DNA of 64,000 nt from a virus, in IMG/VR virus record IMGVR_UViG_3300042922_000250, positions 1-64,000 of that record; one strand, written 5' to 3'. A program made the translations under genes and the position numbers. Positions 53,956 through 62,092 of the stretch are shown here, piece by piece. The notes below the pieces were generated by a model. It searched no databases. It saw nothing but the letters and a program-made list of their open reading frames with translations, and had not been told where the DNA came from. How positions within the stretch are numbered: the stretch's first letter is position 1; each line of letters starts with the position of its first letter.

Positions 53956-55575
53956 TCAGTCGCCCCCTGGGATCAGATACTGCAGATCGCGGGCCAGTTT
54001 GTCGTTGCTTGATCCGGCAGCTTCTGCGGTTTTTTCTCCGACTTGCGCCGCGACCTGCTGGCCAGTTCCAGCCATATTTTGCTCGATATGGGTGTCGCTG
54101 GTATAGTGAACGACAACCGTACTTCCGCCGCCAATGCTTGCCATTCCAGCAGCGCCGACGCCATATGAACCCATGCCCCCCGCTCCTCCGTTGAAGGTAG
54201 GAGCGTTATCTTTTATTTTCTGAAAAACGGACATTGCTTTTTCGCCCAATCCAGTAAAATGCTCTTTGGCCGTTTCAATCGCGCCGCTGATATCGCCGGT
54301 GAACACTTGCTTCCAAAATTTTAACCCGCGCAGCATTATGTCTATAATACTTTGCCACGTAGACAGCCAACCAGTTTTCAAATCATCCCAGTACCCAATA
54401 AGTTGATCTACTAGCTGAGATATCCAAGCGCTTACCTTGATCTTGAAATCGTCCCAACTGCCGAGCCAATCGCCAAGAACCGATTCGCCGCCTGTTATCC
54501 AGTAATACAAATCCTCGACGACCAAAACCAGAGCCATAATCCCTAACGTTATAGCGGCTATGGTCAGAAAGGCAGGGTTGAGAAGAAACGATAGAAACGA
54601 TTTTGCAAGATTAACAACGCCAATCCTCAAAACACCAAGAGCTATCCTCCACATTTCCAAGGTGAATAGCCCCTCACGGAATATAACAAATGCTACTCCG
54701 AAAGAGGCCAAAGCTATTGTGGCTAACTTAAAAGCGTTAGCCCACCCGCCGACAAGTTTGATTCCTTTTTCGAGAACAGTTGCAATTCCGTCAGCAGCTT
54801 TCATGATTCCCCTAGCGATGTGCTGAAATACGCTAGTTTCCTTGTTCAGACCAAAAATAAGGCTTCCGATCCGGTTCAGCGCATAGGTAACAGATTGTTC
54901 AATCGTTACAGGCATGCGTTCAAATTCGCGGTCCATTTTTGCTTTAGCTTTGAGAATGGCTTTAAAGACACCCTCTGCAGTCAGTTCGCCATCGGCGCCC
55001 ATCTGTTTCAGTTTGCCGACCGTCACACCGTAATATTTCGCTACTTCATCCATCAGTACTGACGCGTTTTCACCCAGGCTGCGCAGTTCGTCGCCCTGCA
55101 GTCGACCGGATGATAACGCCTGACTAAGCTGCAAGATCGTTGCCTGTGCCTGGGCCGTGCCTGCACCGCCAACAACTAAGGCTTTATTTACTGTCTCAGT
55201 TACGTCCAGTATGTCCTGTTGAGATGCGCCTAACTGGTCAGAGCTGCGTGCCATTTTATAATAAAGATCGCCGGTAGCAGCATACTCCTGCCTGGTCTTC
55301 TGTGCAATGTCGAAAACCTTCTGCTGCATGTCCGCTTGTTCTTCTGCGGATTTTGTGACCAGGCCAATCCGGGAATTGACGTTAGTCCATTCGTCGCCGA
55401 TCTTAACGACTTCACCAGCGCCTAGCGCCAGACCGACAACCGCAGCCATCCTGCCAAGAACACCGATAGCGGCAGTTGCACGGTCTTTAATATTCGCAAT
55501 GCCCTGGTCAGCCCTTTTAAGTTTGCTTTCGTCCAGGCTAAAACCAAGACCAATAAGCAGTTCTCTAACGACCAT
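53956..55575 (-). CDS. Tape-measure protein
   Basis: 539 residues. The N-terminal third has the tape-measure domain signature (TVNKALVVGGAGTAQAQATILQ-like core, SGRLQGDELRSLGENASVL), followed by hydrophobic helices at about 285-350 and a Gly-rich C-terminus. Its length (about 80 nm by the usual 0.15 nm per residue) suggests a short-to-medium contractile tail. Confidence 0.9.
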   Translation of the reverse strand: MVVRELLIGLGFSLDESKLKRADQGIANIKDRATAAIGVLGRMAAVVGLALGAGEVVKIGDEWTNVNSRIGLVTKSAEEQADMQQKVFDIAQKTRQEYAATGDLYYKMARSSDQLGASQQDILDVTETVNKALVVGGAGTAQAQATILQLSQALSSGRLQGDELRSLGENASVLMDEVAKYYGVTVGKLKQMGADGELTAEGVFKAILKAKAKMDREFERMPVTIEQSVTYALNRIGSLIFGLNKETSVFQHIARGIMKAADGIATVLEKGIKLVGGWANAFKLATIALASFGVAFVIFREGLFTLEMWRIALGVLRIGVVNLAKSFLSFLLNPAFLTIAAITLGIMALVLVVEDLYYWITGGESVLGDWLGSWDDFKIKVSAWISQLVDQLIGYWDDLKTGWLSTWQSIIDIMLRGLKFWKQVFTGDISGAIETAKEHFTGLGEKAMSVFQKIKDNAPTFNGGAGGMGSYGVGAAGMASIGGGSTVVVHYTSDTHIEQNMAGTGQQVAAQVGEKTAEAAGSSNDKLARDLQYLIPGGD

Positions 55576-55600
55576 GTATCACATCTCCTTTTTAAAGGGC

Positions 55601-55628
55601 ATAAAGAAACCCGCCATTAGGCGGGTTT
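55601..55628 (-). terminator. Terminator downstream of the exported-protein gene
   Basis: AAACCCGCC-TAAT-GGCGGGTTT on the minus strand followed by CTTTAT, between the exported-protein gene and the tape measure. Confidence 0.75.
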
Positions 55629-55632
55629 GTAC

Positions 55633-56085
55633 TTAATATTTCGGCCTTGTATCAATCGTTTCTTTGTTTTCTCGGATGTATTTTTCTATAACCCCATAGG
55701 GAGATTGATTATTATATTTTTTCCATTTATCGCCTCGCGTATCTCCTGTCACCCATTCGCCGTTCTCGTCGAAAGCGGCAAACGACAACAATCTGGCAAT
55801 GCTTTCGTTAATGCTAAATTCATTCGTACTTTCCATAGTGGCAACCTTTGACCACACGTCTTGCTGTTTCTTCGCAAATTCCGGAGAAAAGGTATGCTTA
55901 ATTTTAACCTTGTAGTTTGTTGGCTGGAGTGTAAATTGCTGGATGGTATCCGATTCAAATAAAAACTTGACTTCTGGATTCGCGGTTTTAACCTCGACCC
56001 ACTCAGCAGATGAAATTCCTGGGAAAAACAAAATAGTAATAACAATGAGCAGTTTCCCAATTGTCGATTTAATATATTTCCCCAA
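55633..56085 (-). CDS. Exported protein between terminators (moron)
   Basis: 150 residues with an N-terminal signal peptide (IGKLLIVITILFFPGISSAEW, cleavage after SSA). The mature part is a small soluble domain (surface-protein-like, with VKIKHTFSPEFAKKQQDVW). Flanked by terminators, with an extended -10 (TGGTATAAT) just upstream, so it is expressed independently of the tail operon, probably in the lysogen. Confidence 0.65.
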   Translation of the reverse strand: MGKYIKSTIGKLLIVITILFFPGISSAEWVEVKTANPEVKFLFESDTIQQFTLQPTNYKVKIKHTFSPEFAKKQQDVWSKVATMESTNEFSINESIARLLSFAAFDENGEWVTGDTRGDKWKKYNNQSPYGVIEKYIRENKETIDTRPKY

Positions 56086-56110
56086 AGCATGTCACTCCTT
56101 TTTTGCCATC

Positions 56111-56119
56111 ATTATACCA
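56111..56119 (-). promoter_or_regulatory. Extended -10 promoter of the exported-protein gene
   Basis: TGGTATAAT on the minus strand, about 25 bp upstream of the start codon at 56085. No clear -35 box. Confidence 0.5.
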
Positions 56120-56149
56120 TATTCAACCACCTCCGACTATAATCTCCAA

Positions 56150-56171
56150 CAAAAAGGAGCCTTTCGGCTCC
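56150..56171 (-). terminator. Terminator of the antirepressor operon
   Basis: GGGAGCC-GAAA-GGCTCC followed by TTTTTGTT on the minus strand, just beyond the antirepressor stop. Confidence 0.85.
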
Positions 56172-56188
56172 CGATGACATTTACTACT

Positions 56189-56962
56189 TTAGGCTGTTTT
56201 ATCTCCGTACTTTATTGCCATTTCTTTTACTATGATTAAATAACCTTCTATCAATTTTTTGTCTTCGGCAATAACATCAAGATAATTCAGACTGGCTATC
56301 TTAGACTTGGAAACACCTTCTAACGACATGTTTTTACGTTTGTTTGTCAATCGGATTTTGAGATTAACGCCAAAACGCTCATCGAGAAGCTTATAGCTTT
56401 CTTTTCTCACATCTTGGATTAATTCATTGCCGCCCAATTGCTTGGCTATTTTATTAATTAATGTCGTTGCATCCCGCCGCCAGTCGTTAGGGCTAAGGGC
56501 AACAATCTCACGAATCCCTTTAATCTCATTTGCCTGTTCTTGCTGAGCGGCAGCAAGTCTCTTAATCTCCTTATCTTGTTCAAGAAGAGATTGTGTGGCC
56601 TGAGCAAGTATTTCAAGTTGGGACATTGGCTTAGTCACATACATTCCGGTTCGGCGAATAGCCGGGAGAATTTCGTCAGCAACGATAGCCTGGAAGGCTT
56701 CTGCGGTTTCATTTTTGGCTTTCATCGCCAGCCGGTAGAAGATGTTTTCGGGGATGAATGATTCTGCCACTTGTGGCAGAAGGCCAAATTCTGCTAAATG
56801 ACCATTTACCCTTGACCACCTAACAGATTCATACTCTTTTCCGCTCTTTGTCTCGGTACTGGTAAACCCCAACCCTCTTGCCACATCTTCCAAATTCAAT
56901 TGTGCAACGCCGTTTTCATCAATATACCCTCGTACGCCAGAAATGGTAATTAAATTACTCAT
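56189..56962 (-). CDS. Bro-N / ORF6C phage antirepressor
   Basis: 257 residues from ATG 56962 behind GAGGGAAAAGT. N-terminal DNA-binding Bro-N-type part (VAQLNLEDVARGLGFT ... NIFYRLAMKAKNETAEAFQ ... VADEILPAIRRTGMY), coiled linker, and C-terminal ORF6C-like domain (LSPNDWRRDATTLINKIAKQL). Antirepressors free a phage from repression. Confidence 0.85.
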   Translation of the reverse strand: MSNLITISGVRGYIDENGVAQLNLEDVARGLGFTSTETKSGKEYESVRWSRVNGHLAEFGLLPQVAESFIPENIFYRLAMKAKNETAEAFQAIVADEILPAIRRTGMYVTKPMSQLEILAQATQSLLEQDKEIKRLAAAQQEQANEIKGIREIVALSPNDWRRDATTLINKIAKQLGGNELIQDVRKESYKLLDERFGVNLKIRLTNKRKNMSLEGVSKSKIASLNYLDVIAEDKKLIEGYLIIVKEMAIKYGDKTA

Positions 56963-57083
56963 ACTTTTCCCTCCATTCATTTAACCATTGGTCATAATAT
57001 CTAAAATCTACAAAGATAGTCCCGTCTTCGTGCTCTACCCAATTTGCTAGATTTTGCAGGTCGCATATAATCGTGTCATTCAT
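56955..57083 (-). CDS. 42-residue microprotein (family copy 2)
   Basis: ATG 57083 to TAA 56955. DLQNLANWVEHEDGTIFVDF ... WLNEWREKYE, paralogous to the next gene and to 15724-15843. Its start overlaps the end of the upstream copy. Confidence 0.7.
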   Translation of the reverse strand: MNDTIICDLQNLANWVEHEDGTIFVDFRYYDQWLNEWREKYE

Positions 57084-57192
57084 GCTCCTGCCTCCATTCG
57101 TCCACATATGCCGGGTCAACAATGTATGTACCATCGGTGAACTTCACCCATTTGAAAAAGCCTTGCAGGTCAGCGAACGTTACATTACTCAT
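57076..57192 (-). CDS. 38-residue microprotein (family copy 3)
   Basis: ATG 57192 to TGA 57076. DLQGFFKWVKFTDGTYIVDP ... YVDEWRQEHE. Shares the W-V-x(3-4)-DGT-[YI]-x-VD core with its neighbour and with phage A. Confidence 0.7.
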   Translation of the reverse strand: MSNVTFADLQGFFKWVKFTDGTYIVDPAYVDEWRQEHE

Positions 57193-57281
57193 ATGGCTGC
57201 ACCTGCCTTCTTCTTGTCTATCAGATGTTCAATGAGCATTAAGACAATTAAATCTAACACAAGGCTGTCGTTATCAGTCAT
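57189..57281 (-). CDS. 30-residue helical peptide
   Basis: ATG 57281 to TGA 57189. SLVLDLIVLMLIEHLIDKKK is an amphipathic or membrane-surface helix. Overlaps both neighbours; translation is plausible but unproven. Confidence 0.5.
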   Translation of the reverse strand: MTDNDSLVLDLIVLMLIEHLIDKKKAGAAI

Positions 57282-57391
57282 AATGCATCACCTGCCTCTT
57301 TCTCGCGTTTCGTTTCGGACATTACGTCCCATAGCCAGAGGCGAGCTAGGATTTCAACCAGCGATTCATAGGGGATATCCGTTTTGGTCAT
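57278..57391 (-). CDS. 37-residue helical peptide
   Basis: ATG 57391 to TGA 57278. YESLVEILARLWLWDVMSET is a Trp-rich amphipathic helix. First gene of the antirepressor unit; no strong ribosome site (GGTATTTTT). Confidence 0.45.
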   Translation of the reverse strand: MTKTDIPYESLVEILARLWLWDVMSETKREKEAGDAL

Positions 57392-57437
57392 AAAAATACC
57401 TCCATCATGCTAAACCTTGCAGATAGAGGGTGGAACA

Positions 57438-57453
57438 TGCTATACTTATAGCA
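57438..57453. promoter_or_regulatory. Palindromic operator overlapping a -10 box
   Basis: TGCTATA-CT-TATAGCA, a perfect 7+7 palindrome. It contains TATACT (57441-57446), the -10 box of the plus-strand small-RNA promoter (TTGCAG 18 bp upstream). Ribbon-helix-helix proteins bind sites of this kind. Confidence 0.65.
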
Positions 57454-57532
57454 AGTAAGCCTCTTCTGAGGTTTGCGGGATTGGAAGTCCGTCAGAGCGG
57501 CAAACTTGAGCGGGCTTCCTTTTACTTTTGGG
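57452..57532 (+). ncRNA. Candidate Sar-like small RNA with pseudoknot
   Basis: From the promoter above, the RNA would fold a short CCTC/GAGG hairpin and two interleaved helices, GTTTGC (57471)/GCAAAC (57500-57505) and GGAAGTCC (57483)/GGGCTTCC (57512-57519), an H-type pseudoknot. It ends in TTTTACTTTT inside the 3' end of the repressor gene on the other strand. It opposes the repressor-antirepressor transcript. Confidence 0.5.
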
Positions 57533-57659
57533 ATTTTTCCAGGTCAGATTTTATAAGTGAGATAACATAGTCCTTGAGGGTGATTCCCTCCAGGGCTATT
57601 TTTACTTTTATCTGCTTATAAAAATCTTCATCGACCTTGAAATTGATGGTTTTTTCCAT
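57522..57659 (-). CDS. Ribbon-helix-helix (Arc-like) repressor
   Basis: 45 residues from ATG 57659 behind GGAGGGATGTA. KTINFKVDEDFYKQIKVKIALEG is a beta-ribbon plus helix A, and TLKDYVISLIKSDLE is helix B, the Arc/Mnt/CopG fold. Located upstream of the antirepressor unit, as Arc is relative to Ant in P22. Confidence 0.8.
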   Translation of the reverse strand: MEKTINFKVDEDFYKQIKVKIALEGITLKDYVISLIKSDLEKSQK

Positions 57660-57680
57660 TACATCCCTCCTTGGTACAAT

Positions 57681-57708
57681 ATTACAACATTACATTATAT
57701 AATGTCAA
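57681..57708 (-). promoter_or_regulatory. Promoter of the ribbon-helix-helix gene with palindrome
   Basis: On the minus strand TTGACA (57703-57708), 16 bp, TGTAAT (57681-57686). The spacer contains the perfect palindrome ACATTATATAATGT (57692-57705), a likely autoregulatory operator. Confidence 0.75.
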
Positions 57709-57735
57709 GAGGGATTCCCAAAATAAAAGGAAGCG

Positions 57736-57957
57736 TTATTTTCTTTTCCCCGGCGCATTGTCCTTCGCTCTTGCGTCATCAATCGCTTGGTCCTGAATAT
57801 CAGCCTGCATGTCTAAAATTGCATTTAGCTTTTGTAGGTCAACCAATGTTATATCCCCGGACTTCACCGCCTCCAAGCGGCACTGCTTTGCCGCTATCGG
57901 CTTCCATATGATAAGCTGTTCGGCCACGTCTTGCCGGAGCGTACCGGGGATGTTCAC
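57736..57957 (-). CDS. Small tail-assembly protein (second chaperone position)
   Basis: 73 residues from GTG 57957. Helical; ILDMQADIQDQAIDDARAKDN at the end. Its place between the tail chaperone and the tape measure is that of the second tail-assembly chaperone in many phages; here it has its own start rather than an obvious frameshift. Confidence 0.65.
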   Translation of the reverse strand: MNIPGTLRQDVAEQLIIWKPIAAKQCRLEAVKSGDITLVDLQKLNAILDMQADIQDQAIDDARAKDNAPGKRK

Positions 57958-57995
57958 CGACTTATCCTTCCGTTTGCTAACCCAAATTGGATTAG

Positions 57996-58460
57996 CTAGG
58001 TTATAAAAAAATCGCTGTAGTTCACCCGTAGCACTTGCCAGGCCAGTTCAAACATGCCTTTTAGTTTGCCGTTGTAGATTGCCGCCAGCGCGGCCCTATC
58101 AAGCTTTTTGACCTTATCCCGGTCTCCATAAGGACCATAACTAATATAGTCGCCGTTGAGGATACGAGTAAGCAGGTCATTCAGTTTCGCGCCGCTAACA
58201 GCCGCAGACAGTTGTTTTAATGCGTTTTCAACGTCCAGTTCCTTGCTCAGGAGCTTAGACAGAGTAACGGCTTCTTTCTGAGTTGGCAGTTCCTCCCCGG
58301 GCTCATCGCCTGCGGCGCCAAGGTTCGTTTTCCCAAGCGCAGCCCCTAATGCAGGCAGAACCGTCTTTTGCAGATCGCCCAACAAATCAAGTGATTTGAA
58401 AGGGTCCATAGGGCGAAGGTAAAACGTATATTCGCCCTGATTAAATTCCGTGATATCCAT
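57996..58460 (-). CDS. Tail-assembly chaperone
   Basis: 154 residues after the tube gene with stop/start overlap. EYTFYLRPMDPFKSLDLLGDLQK at the start and ELAWQVLRVNYSDFF at the end fit the chaperone family in this phage type. Confidence 0.7.
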   Translation of the reverse strand: MDITEFNQGEYTFYLRPMDPFKSLDLLGDLQKTVLPALGAALGKTNLGAAGDEPGEELPTQKEAVTLSKLLSKELDVENALKQLSAAVSGAKLNDLLTRILNGDYISYGPYGDRDKVKKLDRAALAAIYNGKLKGMFELAWQVLRVNYSDFFIT

Positions 58461-58885
58461 TAATCATGCCCTCCTACAAACAAAGTGCCGTCAGCGGTAT
58501 TCAGAACCCATTCCGTATTTCCTCCGCTGGCGTCGTTGGTCCGGTTTACCTCCGGATGCTTGGTGATCCACGCCTGCGAGGCGAAAAACGTCGTTCGGCC
58601 CGACAGGTCTTTTACCAGGAGGGGGAGGATTCCATCTCCCTTGCTCCTGTCTCGGGCGTGAATAATTGACAATTCATCATTGCTGGAACTTGATTGTTGC
58701 AGTGGAATCGTGACCTCGTGCCGCCGGTCTGGAGACAAGGTTCTGACGACCTGCCCGTCGCAGCCGACGACGGATGTGATCCCGTCACCCATCGGCGATA
58801 TAGTGATTATGCTGTCTTCGGAGAATCCGTGAATATTCAAGCCGCCAAGGGAAACAAGAACCTTTTTCGGATCATATGTCGGCAT
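58460..58885 (-). CDS. Tail tube protein (DUF3277)
   Basis: 141 residues. YDPKKVLVSLGGLNIHGFSEDS, a GCDGQVVRTLSPDRRHEVTI core and WVLNTADGTLFVGGHD end match the DUF3277 tube family. Confidence 0.85.
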   Translation of the reverse strand: MPTYDPKKVLVSLGGLNIHGFSEDSIITISPMGDGITSVVGCDGQVVRTLSPDRRHEVTIPLQQSSSSNDELSIIHARDRSKGDGILPLLVKDLSGRTTFFASQAWITKHPEVNRTNDASGGNTEWVLNTADGTLFVGGHD

Positions 58886-58899
58886 CCTTTACACCCCCT

Positions 58900-59970
58900 C
58901 TAAAATTCATAGGTCAGACTACCGGTAATTTCAGCAACGTGGATTGCTCCGGCCAGACGCGCAGAAAACGTCATATCCTCCAGGATACGGCTTGCTTTGG
59001 TGTTTGCGCTGATGTTAGCAGCCAATGGTACGCTAATGACATAGCCAGGAATTTCGTTGTCGTCTTCGTCGTATTCCGTCGGCGCGATTCCACCGCGGCG
59101 CTGTCCGAGTTCCAAGGCTTCGGCCATTTTTGCTTCAATGGTGGCAATACCATCATCTGTATATGGCACCTTGTCGCGGTTGATCAACAGGTTAAAAATA
59201 TTGACTTGCATTTCTTCTTGCAACCAATCGCGGAAGCGGATAACGTCAATCCATTCGCCAGCGGCAACCTTGCCGGTCTGAGTAATTGAAACGCTGTCCC
59301 TAAACGATTCGAAGGTATTGCAGTTCTTGGCTTTGGCGGCCAGGAATTGAGTCTCAGTCAGGCGGTCGGTAGTGACTCCGGCCAGTTTCTTGTTTGCCCA
59401 AGTTTCTCCGCCAGGCAATACCGCAAAGCACCGAGCCATGCAAGCCAGTTCCGGAAAGTCTGTCGCGGCGTCAGCGTGGTAAAAACTAAATGTCCGGTAG
59501 TAGTTGCTTTCTTTTAGCAGGTACGGCGTGTCCGTGGTAGACGCTGCGGAAACGGCTCCTGCTTCTGATACAGCAGTCCCAAACAGTTTTCCCTCGGCTT
59601 CGGCCCAAGCGGCCACTGCAAGGATATCGGCAGACGTGCGGCTGGTAAGCCCCAAACCATACCACTGATTATCTTCTTGAACGATTGCTGCCAGCGCAGC
59701 AGCCCAAGAAGCGTCGGCCGCTTTCTTTTGTCCTATCTTTACATAGCGCGGGCGCGGCGTCTGGCTTAGCGCATCGCGCACGGCCAAATAAGCGGCGTCA
59801 GTATCTGTAAATCCGTCGTCCAGCATCGCACTGGCAGACGTATACGTTACCACACGGCTTGATTCAACGACTTCCGGGCAAAGAATCAGGATCGTGTTAA
59901 AATCCTTTTTGTTAATGCCAGTTGTCTGCAAACTAATTTGCACGTTGGCAATTCTGGTTATATCGGCCAT
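58900..59970 (-). CDS. Tail sheath-like protein (DUF3383)
   Basis: 356 residues. ANVQISLQTTGINKKDFNTIL at the start, KTAAD-type middle and GAIHVAEITGSLTYEF at the end identify the DUF3383 family, the contractile sheath of this myovirus group. Confidence 0.85.
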   Translation of the reverse strand: MADITRIANVQISLQTTGINKKDFNTILILCPEVVESSRVVTYTSASAMLDDGFTDTDAAYLAVRDALSQTPRPRYVKIGQKKAADASWAAALAAIVQEDNQWYGLGLTSRTSADILAVAAWAEAEGKLFGTAVSEAGAVSAASTTDTPYLLKESNYYRTFSFYHADAATDFPELACMARCFAVLPGGETWANKKLAGVTTDRLTETQFLAAKAKNCNTFESFRDSVSITQTGKVAAGEWIDVIRFRDWLQEEMQVNIFNLLINRDKVPYTDDGIATIEAKMAEALELGQRRGGIAPTEYDEDDNEIPGYVISVPLAANISANTKASRILEDMTFSARLAGAIHVAEITGSLTYEF

Positions 59971-60521
59971 TATTGCACCCCTTTCGTAGTAATGTTGACC
60001 TCGACCTCTGCCGGGTCTGTTTCGTGTATAGTTTGGTCCCGTTCGCCCAGTTCGCCAGTAACAATGACGGTAGTAATGTAGCCGGGTTCGTCTTCTATCG
60101 ACCTGCCGTACGTAACATACAGGTCAATATTTGCGCGTTCTTCCCAACTCCTGCCGTCAAGTAATGCGGTTAAGTCCTGCGGGGCTTCGGCGCGCGGGAA
60201 CGCAATGCTGGCAGCAAAACAGCGGTCTACAATCGTAGGCCGCTGCAACGCTGTCCAGAGCATATTTAATTTGTCGATTGTGCCGGTCCCGAAAGCATTC
60301 ACGGAAAGGGTAGCCTCTTTCTGGCTAACCACGTCAAGAATGCCGGAACCGTCTTTTCTGCGCCGGACCTCAGTCCCTGTTGTTCGCTCGGCCGACAGGC
60401 GCAGGCTGATATAGGGATTTGATGGTTTTGGCGCGTTTTGGTAATCCCATATACATTTCGTTCCGCCGGTTAACTCCCTGACAAGCGGTAATATAAAGGC
60501 TTTCGCCTCGGGATAGGTCAA
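59970..60521 (-). CDS. Neck/tail terminator protein (gp12/LIC_12616-like)
   Basis: 183 residues. PYISLRLSAERTTGTEVRRR and LDVVSQKEATLSVNAFGTG match the LIC_12616 neck family. The start appears to be TTG 60521, overlapping the upstream stop. Confidence 0.75.
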   Translation of the reverse strand: MTYPEAKAFILPLVRELTGGTKCIWDYQNAPKPSNPYISLRLSAERTTGTEVRRRKDGSGILDVVSQKEATLSVNAFGTGTIDKLNMLWTALQRPTIVDRCFAASIAFPRAEAPQDLTALLDGRSWEERANIDLYVTYGRSIEDEPGYITTVIVTGELGERDQTIHETDPAEVEVNITTKGVQ

Positions 60522-60880
60522 TTGGCCTTCACCTCCACGGCAAAAGACTTGTAATGTGAGATAACCCCCATTTGATGGGCATTACAGCCAACAACTTCCC
60601 ACGTTTTCCCTAACCAAGTGATGAGATCAGCATTTCTGCCAGTGTCTCCTTCAGTTTCTGCCTGTTCAGCAGGGAAAAGCTCGGCGCTAGAGTAAATCTT
60701 CACAGACTTACTCGTCCTGCGTCCCTCTGGAAGAGATTCCATTTCGTCAACTGCAAGCGGCTGAATACTCATTGGTATGGTTAACATGAGCGGGGCTCCA
60801 GGAACCCAATTACCGTCATCTCCATAATCCCCTTCAGTGTTTGCCCTGGTTACTGGTATAGGTTTTCTAAAGCTGCTCAT
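60518..60880 (-). CDS. Head-tail joining protein
   Basis: 120 residues. SIQPLAVDEMESLPEGRRTSKSVKIYS is typical of phage head-closure proteins. Lies in the canonical place between the gp10-like and neck genes. Confidence 0.75.
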   Translation of the reverse strand: MSSFRKPIPVTRANTEGDYGDDGNWVPGAPLMLTIPMSIQPLAVDEMESLPEGRRTSKSVKIYSSAELFPAEQAETEGDTGRNADLITWLGKTWEVVGCNAHQMGVISHYKSFAVEVKAN

Positions 60881-61488
60881 TGGTTCACCTTCCCGCTGCC
60901 GCGCTTGCGGACTACATAACGGATTGATTGACGCATGCGGCCAGAGTCGATAAGGGGGCGAGAACTTTTCTTTTTGCGAATCGTACTGGGGGCATTAGCG
61001 GTAAAAGGGCCGTCAACAATTTTGCGCTGGATATCTCCCTGCATTACGTTGCCGAGCATATCCATGGCCCCCTGCGCCGTAGTCTTACCGTCGACTATTT
61101 GCCCGACTTGTCCCCAAGCTGCCGTTTTCCAAACACCTGTTTTCTCATCGAAAGTATCTCTCATGAATCGGCGCTCAGGGATAGTAACTGAATGAGCACC
61201 AACAGACACATCGCGGGCAAAGTTAGACCGCTTGGCTTTTACGAACCTTCCACCTCGCAGGAATTTGCCCTTTGAACTAATCTTATGAAAGACGGTCTGT
61301 GTTCTAGCTTCACGGTCAATTACGGCACCAAACTCATGTATTGCCCCCAACTCAGCCATATCCATAGTTCCATCCTTGGTCTTTTTGCCCGCCTGCAGCC
61401 CGACAGCAATCTCCTTGCCCTTTAGCTCGGCTAACCCCTGCATGATCCGGCTGAATCCCCGGTCAATATCCCTGATTGCCTTTGCCAC
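60877..61488 (-). CDS. HK97 gp10-like neck/completion protein
   Basis: 203 residues. EIAVGLQAGKKTKDGTMDMAELGAIHEFG and IPERRFMRDTFDEK identify the gp10-like family; the C-terminus has RPLIDSGRMRQSIRYVV. Confidence 0.85.
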   Translation of the reverse strand: MAKAIRDIDRGFSRIMQGLAELKGKEIAVGLQAGKKTKDGTMDMAELGAIHEFGAVIDREARTQTVFHKISSKGKFLRGGRFVKAKRSNFARDVSVGAHSVTIPERRFMRDTFDEKTGVWKTAAWGQVGQIVDGKTTAQGAMDMLGNVMQGDIQRKIVDGPFTANAPSTIRKKKSSRPLIDSGRMRQSIRYVVRKRGSGKVNQ

Positions 61489-61492
61489 GCCA

Positions 61493-61879
61493 TCACCCCA
61501 TCCTCGTTAGAATCGGTGTGATAACCATCCGGCAGATACGCTTGTATTCCAGGCCGTAGGCGGTGCGCTCCAAGTTATCGGTAAAACTGCCGCTATTGGA
61601 GTTATTGCCGTTATCGGAGTAGCTGCGGGATAGGTCGCCCTCTTTCTCAGCTGTCACCCTGCCGCCAGTAGCCGCGCCGCTATTACTGCCAGATTCGGCG
61701 ATGGTCGCCTGCCACGAAAGCCAGTGAGCAACAAGGTAAGCATGCGCCATAGGGTACAGCTTACCAAATTTGCTCTCGCTGATCATTGGCGCAGTTAATT
61801 CGATCAGCGCCGTTACAGTTTCGTCAGTCGTTGCTGTATACTCAGGGGCTACAATGCGGAATGCCTGTAGCACTGTCAT
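61493..61879 (-). CDS. DUF4054 head-tail connector
   Basis: 128 residues. FRIVAPEYTATTDETVTALIE and YPMAHAYLVAHWLSWQ match the DUF4054 connector family. Confidence 0.85.
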   Translation of the reverse strand: MTVLQAFRIVAPEYTATTDETVTALIELTAPMISESKFGKLYPMAHAYLVAHWLSWQATIAESGSNSGAATGGRVTAEKEGDLSRSYSDNGNNSNSGSFTDNLERTAYGLEYKRICRMVITPILTRMG

Positions 61880-61881
61880 GG

Positions 61882-62091
61882 CTATTCACTCGCTTTTTTA
61901 CTGGCTTTGGCAGCACTTGCCGTAGTTTCAGTAATTTCGGTCAGAGCCAGCTTGCCAGCAGAAATATAGGCGGCAATCATCGGATGTGCAGCCTCTTCTG
62001 CGGTAACTTCAATTGCCTCGGCGCCGGGAATGAAGTTTTTCGCCCCAAGGCAGATAACGCCTTTGCTAGTGTTGGTGATGAACTTAGCCAT
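61882..62091 (-). CDS. Small head protein
   Basis: 69 residues: KGVICLGAKNFIPGAEAIEVT then an Ala/Lys/Ser-rich tail. A common small gene between capsid and DUF4054 connector; role unproven. Confidence 0.7.
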   Translation of the reverse strand: MAKFITNTSKGVICLGAKNFIPGAEAIEVTAEEAAHPMIAAYISAGKLALTEITETTASAAKASKKASE

Positions 62092-62092
62092 A

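Noticed and set aside
57736-58460. Programmed frameshift linking the two tail chaperone genes
   Set aside because: The genes are separated by a stop and 38 bp, the second has its own GTG and ribosome site, and no slippery heptamer was seen at the junction.
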